DNA from: Ligustrum vulgare
Taxonomy: Eukaryota; Streptophyta; Magnoliopsida; Lamiales; Oleaceae
Reading direction: 5' to 3'
NCBI GenBank assembly: GCA_963555705.1
Contig: OY743180.1
Coordinates: 37,356,129-37,420,128 of the forward strand
Length of the DNA: 64,000 bases
Shown here: positions 11,047 through 23,856 of the stretch, in pieces
How the letters are laid out: each line of letters opens with the position of its first letter
Position numbering within the stretch: the first letter of the stretch is position 1
The notes under the pieces: generated by a model
What the model saw: only the letters and a program-made list of their open reading frames with translations
Told to the model about the DNA's origin: nothing
The model's database searches: none
Program-made: the position numbers and the translations under genes

Positions 11047-11831
11047 TCACATCTCTGCTGCAAAAACAAGTGCCTTGCTCTCTATATCCATAAGATCATA
11101 ATAACAATATTTTTTTTCTTAACATGAATTTACCAGTGGGGTCTCTTCTCTTGCATGTAAATCCGTAATTTGAGGTTTGTTTTTGAAATTTTTGTATTGC
11201 CACTTTTTGATTATCAGTTCTAATTGATTAATCTAAAGTGGGATAATAATTCCTGATCTAAATATCAGTTTGACAACTATGCATCTAACCCACCGTTACA
11301 TATTTGATTAAAAGCTGAAACTTGATTATAATAGGGAAGTCAGATTGAAATTTATGGAATCCTGGATGCAAACTCCTTTGTTTTCAATGTATCTGTTTAC
11401 TCTTGTTTTAAATAGTTTTCTTTTTGTTCTATGGGTTCAGAAGTTGCATTAATCAGAACAAAACCACTGTCAAATTGCTTCGGATCTGTCTTGAAGGAAT
11501 TTTCTAGAATAAAATAAGAACTAAACTGCAGAGACATTGATGGGCTAAAAAATGATGCACCGAGAAAAAATTGGGGAGTCTTGACCATCCACATCTCAAC
11601 AAGCTGCATAGTAGCAGTTTTCTATTTCCTGTTTCTGTTTCTGTTTGGCACACGGCTTTGAGGAATGAAAATCATTCCTGAATATTCAATAATACTTGTG
11701 ATTCGATATTTTTAAAACAAAGCTGATGAAAAATCAATTCGGTGTCATTAAATATTTCTCTGTGTTTCTTAATCTAGTGATCTGGTTTATAATCTCATCT
11801 CATTTAAGGCAGCACACACATTGTTTTACAG
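11047..11831 (+). other. No exon recognised; probable SHMT intron
   Basis: AT-rich DNA between the small LTR element and the first visible SHMT exon. The pyrimidine-rich acceptor before 11832 shows that an upstream exon exists or once existed, but none of the conserved SHMT N-terminal sequence can be read here. Confidence 0.5.
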
Positions 11832-12362
11832 TGAATGTACAGTCTCTGTCTGGATCCCCTTCCAATTTCCAAGTTTATACAGCTCTGCTAAAACCTCACG
11901 AAAGGATCATGGCACTCGATCTTCCTCATGGTGGTCATTTGTCACATGGTTATCAGGTGTTTGCGATTTTCTTAACCTCTGCAAACTACTTGTGCTTTTC
12001 TATTAGCCCCTGTTTGGATTGATTGATCGTGTGGTTCAAAAGTTTTATGTCCCATGAAATATGTAGTTTAAATTAATGTTGACTTTTACTTGAATTAAAA
12101 TCAGGATTTTAGTTCTTACCAAACAGGGGCTTAATATTATACATCTTGATTTGCCATTTTAACCTTTTAAATTCTTTTGGGGGTTCTGTTTCAGACTGAT
12201 ACAAAGAAGATATCTGCTGTGTCTATATTTTTTGAGACAATGCCATACAGACTCGATGAAAGCACTGGCTACATTGACTATGATCAGGTACCTTATTTTG
12301 GTCTTTTAGGATGTCTAATAGATGTTTGATAGTGTTTAGTCCTTGTTTGTACTAAAAAAACT

Positions 12363-12410
<48 letters not shown>

Positions 12411-15400
12411 GTACAGAAATTGTACATGATGTTGTTCTCAAGTATGATTTATAGTTTTCCAGAACTATGTGACGTGATGAGATTTTGTATGTGTTTCCTG
12501 TAACTCACGTAATGTTTTTGTTATCAATATTTAATTAAGTTTTTGGAATATATATTTGGGCGTTTGGTGAGGGTGATTGGTGCTTGTAGTCCCTTGGGGG
12601 CAGTAAGTTAGTTGTACATCTGTACCTGATTTTTGATTGAGTCTGTCTGACATCACGGCAGCTGGAGAAAAATGCTACGCTCTTCAGACCCAAATTAATA
12701 GTTGCTGGTGCAAGTGCTTATGCTCGCTTATACGATTATGCACGGATTCGCAAGGTAAACTTGACATATACTGCAGTGTTATTACAGACTCTAGGTTGTG
12801 TTTCATTTCTTTTGTCACATTCTAGAATGTTTGGATATCATGTGATCTCTTTTTATAATGGATTCTGCAGGTTTGTGACAAGCAGAAAGCAGTCATGTTG
12901 GCTGACATGGCACACATTAGTGGATTGGTTGCTGCTGGTGTCATCCCATCACCATTTGAGTATGCAGATATAGTTACAACAACAACGCACAAATCACTTC
13001 GTGGGCCACGTGGAGCAATGATCTTCTTCAAGAAGGGAGTAAAAGGGACCAATAAACAAGGACAAGAAGTGAGATTCAAATAAAATTGTATTCTGTTATG
13101 TTTACATTTTAGTATCTTCTATGAGTGTCCTTGATTGCAATCCTTGCACAATCTTTATCCCCGCCCTTTGCCAAAACACTGCAGAGCACACACGTAGGGG
13201 AATGTACTTCATGTAATTATAGGAATAAGAAGTTTCAGAACAATTAATTACTAAGCATATTTTTGACAAGAAACACGCCGAATTCAAAGCACTTTTCATC
13301 TAGACGTGTTTATAAACACTTGCCAAACATATGCTAAATCAATTATGTTTTATACTGGGAAAAAATTAATTTTTTAAGTTAAATGTAACAGGTGATGTAT
13401 GACTATGAAGACAAAATTAATCAAGCTGTATTTCCCGGACTTCAAGGTGGACCCCACAATCACACTATAACTGCCTTAGCAGTTGCACTGAAACAGGTTA
13501 CATTTGCTAAGTTTTTTTTTTTCTAAAGAGGTTAATGTGTAATTTTTACTGATTTCTTCTTAAAATCTCATGATTGTAGGCTATGACTCCAGAATACAAG
13601 GCATATCAAGAGCAAGTTCTCAGTAATTGCTCAAAGTTCGCAGATGTATTATATTTCGATCTATTATAAATTGTCATTTCCTGAATTCATCTCTATTGGC
13701 AACTTCTGACTGTATTAAGAATTTGAACTAACTTCCAATGTTATGTCATATTAACATTCATTATGATATCATCATGTTTTGCAGACTTTGATAGATAAAG
13801 GCTATGAACTTGTATCTGGTGGAACTGATAATCATCTTGTCTTGGTAAATTTGAGAAACAAGGTAAACCCAACATTTTTGGTCTTCATCTGGTGATTACT
13901 TTGCTTTTTTCTTGGTTTCTGATCAATCACCCGATTTTTTTTTTTTTTTTAAAAAAAGGAAGTTTACTTTCAAACTCCATTCCTGTCTCTTTTTTCCTTT
14001 TCGTACAATTAAACATCTTGAATTAACTTTTTCTACCACGTTGAAGAATCTTAAAGTTCGGTAAATTTTGCATGTTGTATCTGCTATTGATTATTTTCTT
14101 TTGTTTTCCTGGCACATGAGATCTTCAGCAAAAGAAGGTTCCTTATTTTTTATAATATCTTTCACCTTGAAATTTTGGTAGAATGATGAATTATAATTTA
14201 TTTTTCCATTTATAGCTTTGCGAAGTGATTAATATCATGTTTGGCTAAGATTAAAATAAATAAACTTACTCTATGTATATTTTGATAAGTTAATTTTGAA
14301 TGATCCGGCCGTTGTGCTAAAGTCGTTAAGTTACGTACTTTCCACTTTGGGAGGTCATCTGCCCTCTTATCCCTCACTGATTTCTATCGTGTCCCTAAGA
14401 TTATCTTATGAGATGCTTAGGTTGAATCTTGGTAGCCTTGGTTCGAATCTTGGGGACGCGATAGAAATTTGCGAGGGGTAATATGTATTTAACGGCTTGG
14501 GTGTCTTTACAACAATACGCACTTTTTGTAACGACCTGGCTTCTTTGCCCAAGCCATTAGAACATACATATTATCCACTATGGCCTATGTGAGAGCCTGA
14601 ATCCATCTTATCTCTCACTGATTTCTATCGCGTCCTTAGGATTTGAACCAAGACCTCTACCTTATGAGATACTTAAGCTGAATCGTAGTACCAATTAAGC
14701 AACAAAGTGGACAGTGCATAAGTTAACAACTTGGGCACAGAGACTAGATTGTTTAAAAAACTCACTTTTTTGTAACGATCCGATCTTTGTGTCCAAGCCA
14801 TTAGAACATACGTAAAGTTCACTATGGGAGAGCGTAAGCCCATCTTACCCCTCACAAATTTCTATCGCATCCTCGAGATTCGAACTCAAGATCTCTGACT
14901 TAATTAAGTCTCTTTAAAGCAAATGTATTGAGTTCAAAATTTGGGAACGTGATAGAAATCCCTAAGTGATAAGATAGACTTAGGCCCTCTCATGACAAAC
15001 AATAAGTATGTTCTAACAGTTTGGGAATAGAGGTCAGGTCGTTACAATTTTGATAGTAACATCACTTACTTCAAAGTGAGTACTTATTTTAAATGTTGAG
15101 AGGAAAAAATATTATCAATTTTCGAAATACTTGTGCACATTCAAATTTACCTCTTTATTCTCTCTACAGGGTATCGATGGGTCTAGGGTTGAAAAAGTTT
15201 TGGAAGAGGTCCACATTGCCGCCAATAAAAATACTGTTCCTGGGGATGTATCTGCCATGGTCCCTGGAGGCATTCGTATGGGTAAACCCTTCCCCAATAT
15301 GTATCTAGTACAATTTTGAGTTTTTATTACATCAAAATCGATTAATATTTTTTTCCTCTGGTAATTTAGGAACTCCGGCTCTGACATCAAGGGGATTCAG

Positions 15401-15750
15401 GGAACATGATTTCATTAAAGTTGCCGAGTTCTTTAATGCAGCGGTGACAGTGGCCTTGAAGATCAAGGCTAATACAAATGGTTTTTAATTTTTTTTTCTT
15501 TATTTATTCCTTCAGAATTATATTTTGGCCTATCTTCTAATTTGCAGCCAGAAGTTTCAAAGTCATCTGGTTTTATACTCCTGCACTCTGATTAAAATAT
15601 TCAGGAACAAAATTGAAGGACTTTGTGGCGACAATGAAGTCGGAAGCTTATCAATCTGAGTTATCAAAGCTGTGCTATGAAATTGAGGAGTATGCAAAGC
15701 AATTTCCTACTATTGGTTTTGAGAAAGAAACTATGAAGTACAAGGACTGA
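11832..15750 (+). CDS. SHMT: Serine hydroxymethyltransferase, mitochondrial type, 3' ten exons (partial)
   Basis: SHMT interconverts serine and glycine using PLP and tetrahydrofolate; the mitochondrial isoform acts in photorespiration with glycine decarboxylase. Exons read: 11832-11956, 12195-12287, 12662-12754, 12871-13068, 13392-13496, 13580-13645, 13785-13862, 15170-15281, 15370-15480, 15605-15750. All junctions are GT-AG, phases agree throughout, and no internal stop occurs. The protein starts in the [14 protein letters not shown] region and ends [10 protein letters not shown]. The PLP-binding lysine lies in [13 protein letters not shown] (AAA at 12991-12993). The first exon starts in phase 1, so the protein is missing roughly its N-terminal 130-150 residues including any transit peptide. 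Those exons may lie left of the window beyond the inserted retrotransposons, or be lost. The intact frame favours a gene with a very long intron over a dead fragment; this is inference. Confidence 0.9.
12006..12130. mobile_element. Tourist-like MITE in SHMT intron
   Basis: Ends GCCCCTGTTTGG and CCAAACAGGGGC form 12-bp perfect terminal inverted repeats, flanked by TTA on both sides (12003-12005, 12131-12133). A TTA duplication with short TIRs is the signature of PIF/Harbinger (Tourist) MITEs. Length 125 bp. Confidence 0.88.
12365..12408. repeat. (TG)n microsatellite in SHMT intron
   Basis: Uninterrupted TG run between the second and third visible exons. Confidence 0.97.
14300..15050. repeat. 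Fold-back repeat cluster in SHMT intron
   Basis: At 14771-15047 the left arm (gtaacgatccgatctttgtg...agaacatac) is the imperfect reverse complement of the right arm (gtatgttctaacag...gaggtcaggtcgttac), with tcccctcac / atagaaatc segments also pairing. Half-copies of the same arm occur at 14530-14660 and about 14330-14480. This is a fold-back or MITE-type insertion that has duplicated locally, and it explains why this intron (13863-15169) is about 1.3 kb. Confidence 0.7.
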
Positions 15751-16515
15751 ACCAGGCCTTATCTTCAGACGAGGTAAATTGTGTTGACTACTAATAGGCT
15801 TTGTGCTTCTTTTTTTTTTGGGTCATTAACTGTGCTGGATTTTTGTAATGTCAATTGGCAGCAGATGTTCTTCTCTTTCTAACAATTAGTGGATTTTGTT
15901 CTGCTTTTTATGTAATGCCTTCTTAATTCACCATATCCATTTCTTTTCTTCCAGGAAGATTGAAAAGGATTAATTGACATCTTCTAGCTTATAAGAAAAA
16001 TAGAAAATAGTTTGTTGCTCTCTGCTTATAAGGTGTCGGTTTTATATCCTCAGTGGCTGAGAAGAATTTGAATCATATAGAGCAGATATACTAGATATGT
16101 TCTCAATTTGTTTCTAATTAATACCATTTCCCCCATAAATTTAGTGGACTTGAGCTCTCTTAAGTTAAATATGAAAGCTGATTTTAATGTCATCAGCTTG
16201 GACATTATGGACAGAAAGAAACTGGAGGATTTTCGATAATATTGAAAGATCTTTGGAGGATATCTGAGATAATATTGTTTTCCTTACAGGACTATGGGCA
16301 AGAGCAGCTGGAATTTTTAGTGATCTAGATAATTTTCTTTTTCGACTGGACCCTAATAGTTCCTTATGTTCCATTGTAATGAATTGTTCATAATCTGTTG
16401 TTTAACTTTCTGAAGCGTCACAAGTATTCATTGTTACTTGTAGTGGATGTCTTGTCCACTAACAATTTTGTAACACCATTCTCATTCTCTTTAATAAAAG
16501 TTTTGTTTCTTATTA
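15751..16515 (+). other. SHMT 3' UTR and downstream
   Basis: A plausible 3'-UTR intron runs from gtaaat at 15774 to ttccag ending near 15955. A canonical AATAAA lies at 16493-16498 just before an A-rich run. No other gene here. Confidence 0.45.
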
Positions 16516-16754
16516 AAAAAAAAAAAAAAGAATTCAGAATCAATTTATTTTTGGAGTTTCGGGTATTTGGCAATTTTGGGCTCTAATAGACACGTTAAGT
16601 CAATTAGGAACAGCTAGTAACACACACTTTTGTTCCTAACAGATTCTATGCATTGAAAGGCATTTTGACGCTGGCAGTGGCAAGGAAGGTTTGACAGCTT
16701 AGATTTGATCATTGGAGTTCTCAAGGGCGAGAATCTAATGGCTTTATATCTTGG

Positions 16755-16787
<33 letters not shown>

Positions 16788-17430
16788 ATCAATCTCTTAT
16801 CTGACTCAAAGGTTTTCTTTTTCTCAACATATATGAGGTTTTGGGCCATTTGTTTGTGTCGAGTGTTTTTAAGGCCGTCTCCATTATGGGATTTTGTGGA
16901 AGCTGTAAATCATACACGTTTGTTTGTTTGTTTTAATCAGATGAAGGGGTCTGGCTTTTAAAGGCTTTGTCACAGTTGGCCCAATTTTGCTTGAGCTAAT
17001 AACAAACCAACCAACGGTGATAATTAGCTCCAACACCACATTCACACTTTTGAAACTCAAAAACACCATCAGAAAATGTAATAACAATCAGGAAATCTTG
17101 CTCAAAATCAAAACGGCTCATGATTATCCTCAGATATTAATTTTTGTAAAACAATCGAATTAATTTCAAAATAGACAACAATTCAGCAACTCTGTTTACT
17201 GGAAGTCAGAACAAGATTAACGTCCAATCTTGAATCCTATTAAACAACCAAACATTGAAAAATATTTCACCACATAACCGGTAGAAATTCAACTCATTCG
17301 TCCCTGAAACTCTGCGAAAACGCTTGGCTCCACACGCAAAATCTCAATCAAGGGAGAAGGTTGGAATATTTTTAGAAATAACCCTTGCCACTGCATGACT
17401 AGATCAGATCACACAGATAGACAAAAGAAG
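16516..17430. other. Intergenic, no gene; (ATT)n at 16755-16786
   Basis: No coding signal. Contains a pure ATT microsatellite. Confidence 0.6.
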
Positions 17431-17592
17431 ATGAAAATGGCGGGTTTGGGAATAATAAGGAAGAGTCAGCTTTTTTACGAGTCTGCTATAAAGAGTTTTT
17501 ATCACTTTATTCCCGTTGTCGAAAGACCGGGGAAGATAAGCAAGAAGTCTTTGAGCGAAGAAGTTTATGTACCATGTGGAAGAAGATCATAA
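17431..17592 (+). CDS. Possible 53-aa basic protein, unrecognised
   Basis: An ATG at 17431 (second ATG at 17437) opens 53 codons to TAA. The product is basic, with an amphipathic start (MAGLGIIRKSQ) and ends VYVPCGRRS. The composition is more protein-like than the surrounding AT-rich DNA and the preceding 100 bp look like a leader. I do not recognise a family. It could be a real small protein, one exon of a larger gene, or chance. Confidence 0.3.
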   Translation: MKMAGLGIIRKSQLFYESAIKSFYHFIPVVERPGKISKKSLSEEVYVPCGRRS

Positions 17593-19793
17593 GGGACATT
17601 CCAATACAATATATGACTTTATCATTTTATGTGATTCTTTATCCATGATGCCATCTTTTTATAATGAATTAAGTGACGCGGTGTAAGGACACCTTTGTAC
17701 CACGTTTACCAATCAGTAGTAGAAATAAGTTGCAATACAAAATTACTTTTTCAATGGAAAAACTCATCAAATGACATTTTTTACTTTTCAATAAATCATC
17801 AAGTGTAAAACCCCTGAAATTGGTTCGCCGTAACATAGAATGGTTACACTTGGTATGAACTTGGAATATTTTGTTACTTTAGTTTCCCAGAATATGGTAA
17901 ATGGCAGTGAACATGCCAAATTTGGTTAATAATGATATGACTTGAATTCACTTCTCACTTCTCAGGCAACATATTTCTTTATTTGTAAATCATATAGTCT
18001 CAATAACCGCAGCTGCTATGACTATATTTATATAAATATTAAATAATGTGGTTATATTATATCCGTAAACACATTTCATTACTTTTAAATCACATTTTAT
18101 CGTTAATTGCAGCAATGAGAATTGAAGGCGATGCCAAATGATTAGTTCCTTGCAACTTTGATGCAACTTCTCACGGATGAGAAAAAAACATTTCTTTAGG
18201 TCTACCTGTTTCGGCCATTTCCTCAACATGCACGAGATTGCGATGAATACCTAGTTAATCCACCAAGTACTATTGAAGGCAAGGAAGTAAATCAACCAAA
18301 TGATAATGAGATGTGATTTCGAATTGAGAGTGATACCGTGAAATGATATTTTGCACTATGGATGCGTATCACGATATCAACAACATAACAGTTCAAAATA
18401 AAAAATGGAGCTAAATGAATTCCCTCACGCGTAGATAATTGCAGTCCCTATGTGGTGATTGAACCAAACGGTACTGAAATTGTATTTCGTTTAAGCGACA
18501 TGTAACTACAATCCATGTACATTTATATCAACAATAACGCAACTTAATTTGAAGCCATTTAATATTATCCTAAAACCACCAAAAAAAATAAAAAAAATAA
18601 AAAAAATCACCGTCAAATGAAGAATGCAGCCAGAAACGGATGATACGTCCAGTAAATAGTAATCTTAATTCGATATTGTAGGCATGATAATATGAACATA
18701 GAATGGGACGAGTTTATACATCACACAACAGAGATATTTGGATGAATAAAAAATTCAGTGTTTATAATGAGACATGATATTTATGTTTAGATACAACCAG
18801 TATTGCTTCTGTAGGAAATACGATATACGGAATTCGGCTTTACACTCCAATTGCTAATTGCAATGTTATTGATAGGATTCTGAAATCCGACTACAGAAGA
18901 ATGGCATAATAACTTAATGTAGGAAATTCGATAATTACCTTGTTATGGAAATACTGGGACCTAACCTTAAATGGTTCGGAGTTGAGGGAGACTATAATGT
19001 CCTTATTATGGATTTACTGGGACCTACTCTTGATTCTTGAAGACCTGTTTAACTCCTGCAATCGGAATCTGTCTCTAAACACCCTTCTCATGCTGAAATT
19101 AAACATTGACTTGATCTTAATTAAAATCTTGGTTTTAATAATCTAAATCTATTTCATAAACTTTAACCCACCTGGGATAATGCATGAAAAATAATTTGTT
19201 AGCGAGATGCATGTGTATCATTTTAATGACATATTTAATTTGCGTAGTATAAAAATCGATTTAATATTATGAGAAATTGAATCGAAAGTCATATAATAAG
19301 AAACTTACATTTCAAATAAAAGTGATATATGCAATATATGTTAAAATCAAAGTTCAAATAAAATAAAATAAATGGAATTAACCAATTGGGAAAAGAAAAT
19401 AAAGAAAACAACAATTCAAATGGTTTATACCGTTCAAATCGGCTCAAAAACTCTTTTAATATTTAGGGATATATATAAACGATTTTAGATTTAAAACTGC
19501 CTAAAAGCTATTCTCAATCCGTAGTTTATTTGACCGTAATTGTGGCATAGATGGACAAGGTAGCAACACTGCAAGAGTGATCAGTCCAGGGCCAGAACAA
19601 AACACACACACACACATTCACTCACACGCACAGTCTCACACACACACATACATACATATATATATACACACACTAACTATTCTAGTCCTAGTATATGAAT
19701 GAAAGACGATAAATAGCTCAATTTCATCCAACCACTTGAGATAACCCCCAAACAAAAGTCTCATCAACCTCCCAACGTATATCGATTGATTTC
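17593..19793. other. Intergenic, upstream of PPR gene
   Basis: AT-rich with no convincing coding sequence. Near 19600-19680 there is a CA-rich and TATA-containing stretch (tatatatata at ~19657) that could hold the PPR promoter. A 'gggaccta' phrase repeats at about 18956 and 19019 within a decayed duplicated segment. Confidence 0.5.
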
Positions 19794-22157
19794 ATGGCCT
19801 CCCTGCCTTCAGTCGTAGTTGGAAACACTGTCAAGCTCGATCGACAATTCAAAAAACTCACCCCATCATCTCTTTCATTACAAAATGTAAGCTTAATCTT
19901 CATTTATCTCGTTTTGTTGGTTTTTAAATTGACTACCGATGATTTCTTTTGCTTATCATGCTTGATTATTATTTTTTTGATGTAGAGAAATTTGAACACC
20001 AAAGAGTTGGATAAAGCAGCTTTGGACCCTTTTAATTTGGACTTCAGGGAAGCACTAACATTCATACAAGAAGGTAATATTAAGGGTGAATCGTCTTTTT
20101 ACGTGCCGCTTTTACAGGAGTGTATAGAAAAAAACTCAGTTTCAGATGTTCAAGCCCTTCATGCTCATGTCATAAAGAGGGGTTCATATCAAGATTTGTT
20201 CCTCATGACATTTCTTGTAAACGTATATGCAAAATGTGGGACAATGGGAAGTGCTCAAAAGGTTTTCGATAATTTGCCTACAAGAAATGTGGTTACATGG
20301 ACTTCGTTGATGTCAGGTTATGTTCTCAATTCGCAGCCGCACCTTGCTGTTACTGTTTTCAAGGATATGTTGGAAATTGGGGGGTACCCCACAAATATTA
20401 CTTTGGGAATTGTATTGAATGCTTGCTGTTCTCTGTGTGATATTGAATTGGGGAAGCATATTCATGGGTATATTATAAAGTATGGAATTGATTATGATTC
20501 TAGTACTGGAAATGCACTTTGTAGCTTCTATTCCAAATGTGGTAGTTTGGATATGGCGTTTAAGGCGTTTTCCAGGATTAGGGAAAAGAATGTGATTTCA
20601 TGGACTACTATTATATCTGCGTGTGGGGATAACGGGGATTCTGCTATGGGATTGGATATGTTTGTTCAGATGCTTTCTGAGGGGGTGGAGCCAAATGAGT
20701 TCACCTTGACTAGTGTATTGAGTTTGTGTTGCATAATACAGGCATTGGGTTTGGGTACTCAGGTTCACTCATTGAGCATAAAACTCGGATATGGATCCCA
20801 AATACCCATAACGAATTCAATTATGTATTTGTACTTGAAAAATGGCTACATCAATGAGGCAAAGAAATTGTTTGATGGAATGAACACCATCAGGTTAGTT
20901 ACATGGAATGCTATGATTGCTGGTCATGCTCAAATGATGGATCTTGGAGAGGACGGCATTTCCACTCACTCCAGTGGAATTGAGGCCCTCAAGATTTTCC
21001 AGAGAATGAAAAGATCAGGCATGAAACCTGATTTGTATACATTCTCAAGCGTATTAACTGTATGTAGTAACTTAGTGGCTTTGGAACAAGGGGAACAAGT
21101 TCATGCTCAGACAATAAAAACTGGCTTTTTGTCTGATGTGGTCGTGGGAACTTCCCTAGTTAACATGTACAACAAATGTGGAAGCATTGGTAGAGCAAGT
21201 AGAGCTTTTGTCGAGATGTCTACAAGAACATTAATTTCATGGACTTCCATGATCACGGCGTTTGCACAGCATGGACTCTCTCAACAGGCGTTACAACTTT
21301 TTGAAGATATGAGATTCGTAGGAGTTAGACCAAACAAGATCACCTTTGTAGGCGTTCTCTCAGCTTGTAGTCAAGCAGGAATGGTTGATGAGGCATTAGC
21401 CTATTTTGAATTGATGAAAAATGAATACAAAATTAATCCTGTGATGGACCATTATGCATGCTTGATTGATATGTTTGTGAGGTTGGGTCAGATAGAGCAA
21501 GCTTTTGATTTTATCAAGAAGATGGATTATATGCCCAGTGAGTTTATATGGTCAATCTTAATTGCAGGCTGTAGAAGTCACGGAAAATTAGAGCTGGGAT
21601 TTTATGCTGCCGAGCAACTGCTTGATCTGAAACCCAAAGATCCCGAGACTTATTTCTTACTATTAAATATGTATATTTCAGCAAGCAGATGGAAGGATGT
21701 CTCGAGGGTCAGGAAATTGATGAAAGATGAAAAGATTGGAAAAATGAAGGATTGGAGTTGGATAAGCATTCGAAACAAGGTTTTTTCGTTTAAACCTGAG
21801 AACCAGCTAAATCAGGAAGGAGAGGTAATGAAACTATTGGAAGATTTACAGGAGAGAGCGCGTGTTCTTGGATATCAGTCACAAGCGAATTTGGAGGTGG
21901 TAGACGATGAAGAGGAAACAACTTCGTTGCCTGCTCATCACAGTGAAAAGTTGGCAGTTGCATATGGATTACTTAATACGTCAAATGGGGGACAGATTCG
22001 GGTTGTTAAGAGTATTAGCATGTGTAGGGACTGCCATAATTTTATTAAATTCATCTCGATATTAACTTCAAGAACTATAATAGTTCGAGATAGTAAAAGA
22101 CTGCATAAAATTTTCAATGGAAATTGTTCTTGTGGGGATTTTGGGAGTCTACTTTGA
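19794..22157 (+). CDS. PLS-class pentatricopeptide repeat protein with DYW-type C-terminus
   Basis: Exons 19794-19886 and 19986-22157, joined across a 99-bp GT-AG intron, give 754 residues in one frame. Residues 1-33 are basic and serine-rich, consistent with an organelle transit peptide. PLS repeats follow from about residue 80 to 560 (typical KCG..A..VF..M..RNVVTWT patterns), then E motifs and a DYW domain. Family knowledge: DYW proteins bind a specific organelle RNA and deaminate C to U. The zinc and active-site signature is present: H683-x-E685 and C711-x2-C714. Odd: the last residues are CSCGDFG plus SLL instead of the canonical CSCGDYW end. AATAAA lies at 22322-22327. The RNA target cannot be told from sequence by eye. 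The intron splits off the transit peptide, so the second exon has no ATG at its start. Confidence 0.9.
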
Positions 22158-22409
22158 CGCCGATTCAACTTGTTCATTGACCGAAACTTGTGAAAAAATT
22201 TGTCAATAGTCGTGTCCAATCTTATAGATTCGAGAATACAACTGAGCATCCAATTTTATCCTTGTAACATTTTATATGTTAACTGAAATGGCAAGGTCAT
22301 TGTCTCTTGAAGATTCTATGGAATAAATAATAGAATTGAATCCAATAGTATTGGTAGTAATATGCAACTATATTAGCCTTTTCATATTTATGAATTGAAA
22401 TGGTTGTCA

Positions 22410-23160
22410 AATGGATCAATCTTGACCAAATATTCGAGTGAGTCCCGGTACCTGCTTCATGCGAGAGAGGAATCGAGTGTACTCTACTCCATGAGTAGAT
22501 GACTGTAGTATATTTGGATTTCTAAAATAATTTTCGGATGAATGAGTATTTGATGTATAAAGTGACGATGTTAAAACAAGTTTACATGGAATAAAGTGTA
22601 GAAAAATTAAGTTTGTCCCACTTAGGAAGAAAAGTGAAACATTGGCTAGTTTACAATCTTTAACTTTGAGAACTGGGTTAGGGCTCCAATGGGTACCATT
22701 AGTCTTTGAAGGGAGGAGGACATATATCCTAGTGAGTTTAGTCCAAAGCCCTCAAGTGCAAGCAGTCGTGACCCACATCCCACGACTTGTCACTTGAGCA
22801 TGAGCTCGTACTCTTGCCGTGTCGAGCCGACCACGTCGGACGACATAGCTAAAGTGTGGGCTTTGGGCAAAACTCAATAGTATATATATCTTCTTTCCTT
22901 TAAAAACTATTGGTACGCCTTGAACCCAAACACAAATCTTAAAGCAGATAGTTATAAACTAGCCAATGTCTACTCTTTTTCCTTTGCGGAATAAGGTCAA
23001 TAGTCTTTGAAGGGATGATGACCTATATCCTATTCGGTTTAGTCCAAGGCCAATACAAGCGCATCGTTGCCAATCTGTTCGGCTAGGCTCCGCACGACAC
23101 GAGCTCAGGTCACGGGTAGTAGAACATGGGCCTAGCTTATGTATATTTTTTTTTTGGGAA
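22410..23160 (+). repeat. Unclassified dispersed repeat, inverted copy at 31735-32160
   Basis: The segment around ctccatgagtagatga...ttggatttcta...gaaacattggctagttta...ctttgaaggga matches the reverse complement of 31735-32160 over several hundred bp. Part of it (tctttgaagggatgatgacc...gggcctagcttatgta) recurs at about 23000-23150, so it is partly duplicated in place. No ORF. Confidence 0.7.
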
Positions 23161-23856
23161 ATAAAACAATTGATTATTAAGTATTATTTATTTTTGGAAA
23201 ATTCAAAAATTTCAAGTATATATAATGACCATTTGAGCGTTAGGTCTTAGGAAAACCTGTTTGAGCCCCCATCAAGCGAAGGCTGAAAAACAAACACTAA
23301 TGGCTATTTTCATGACAAGACTAAATTTTGGGATGTGTCTTTCCTGCCACAACTATTCAACATCTATAAATTGAACTCCCTATGCTCGATTTACTCATTT
23401 ATATTTCAAATTGTGCATTTCATAATCACTTTGATTCTTTAAAGTACATTCATATTGAAGATAGTACAAAACACTTCAAGTTTGTGATAAGTGTATTTAT
23501 ACACTTATTTATATATCAAAATTATGATATTTTATTGTCGTTTAAGAATAATTTCTATTCAAGTTGTATTTATTCATTATTATTTCAGATTTTATTCTGA
23601 AAGCAAGAGAATTAAGCAATAAAGAAAAATAAAGGGGGGTTGGACGACAAAGGAAGCTAAATTGCATCAATCGGGAGATGATGAAGTCAAACGGGAAGCA
23701 AAGTGGAGCTAAAGTAAAAGGAATCATGAGTTTGATGTTTGAATTGAAGAAATCAATGGATGAAATGAGTTAATTGAGAAGATTCTAAAGAATGAGGATC
23801 AAAGTGCTCAAATTAGAAGATGAAGCGCTTGAAGTGCAAATAAAGAGTGGGGGACC

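Noticed and set aside
23382..23600. 72-codon frame
   Set aside because: AT-rich DNA crossing the start of an LTR fragment; chance.
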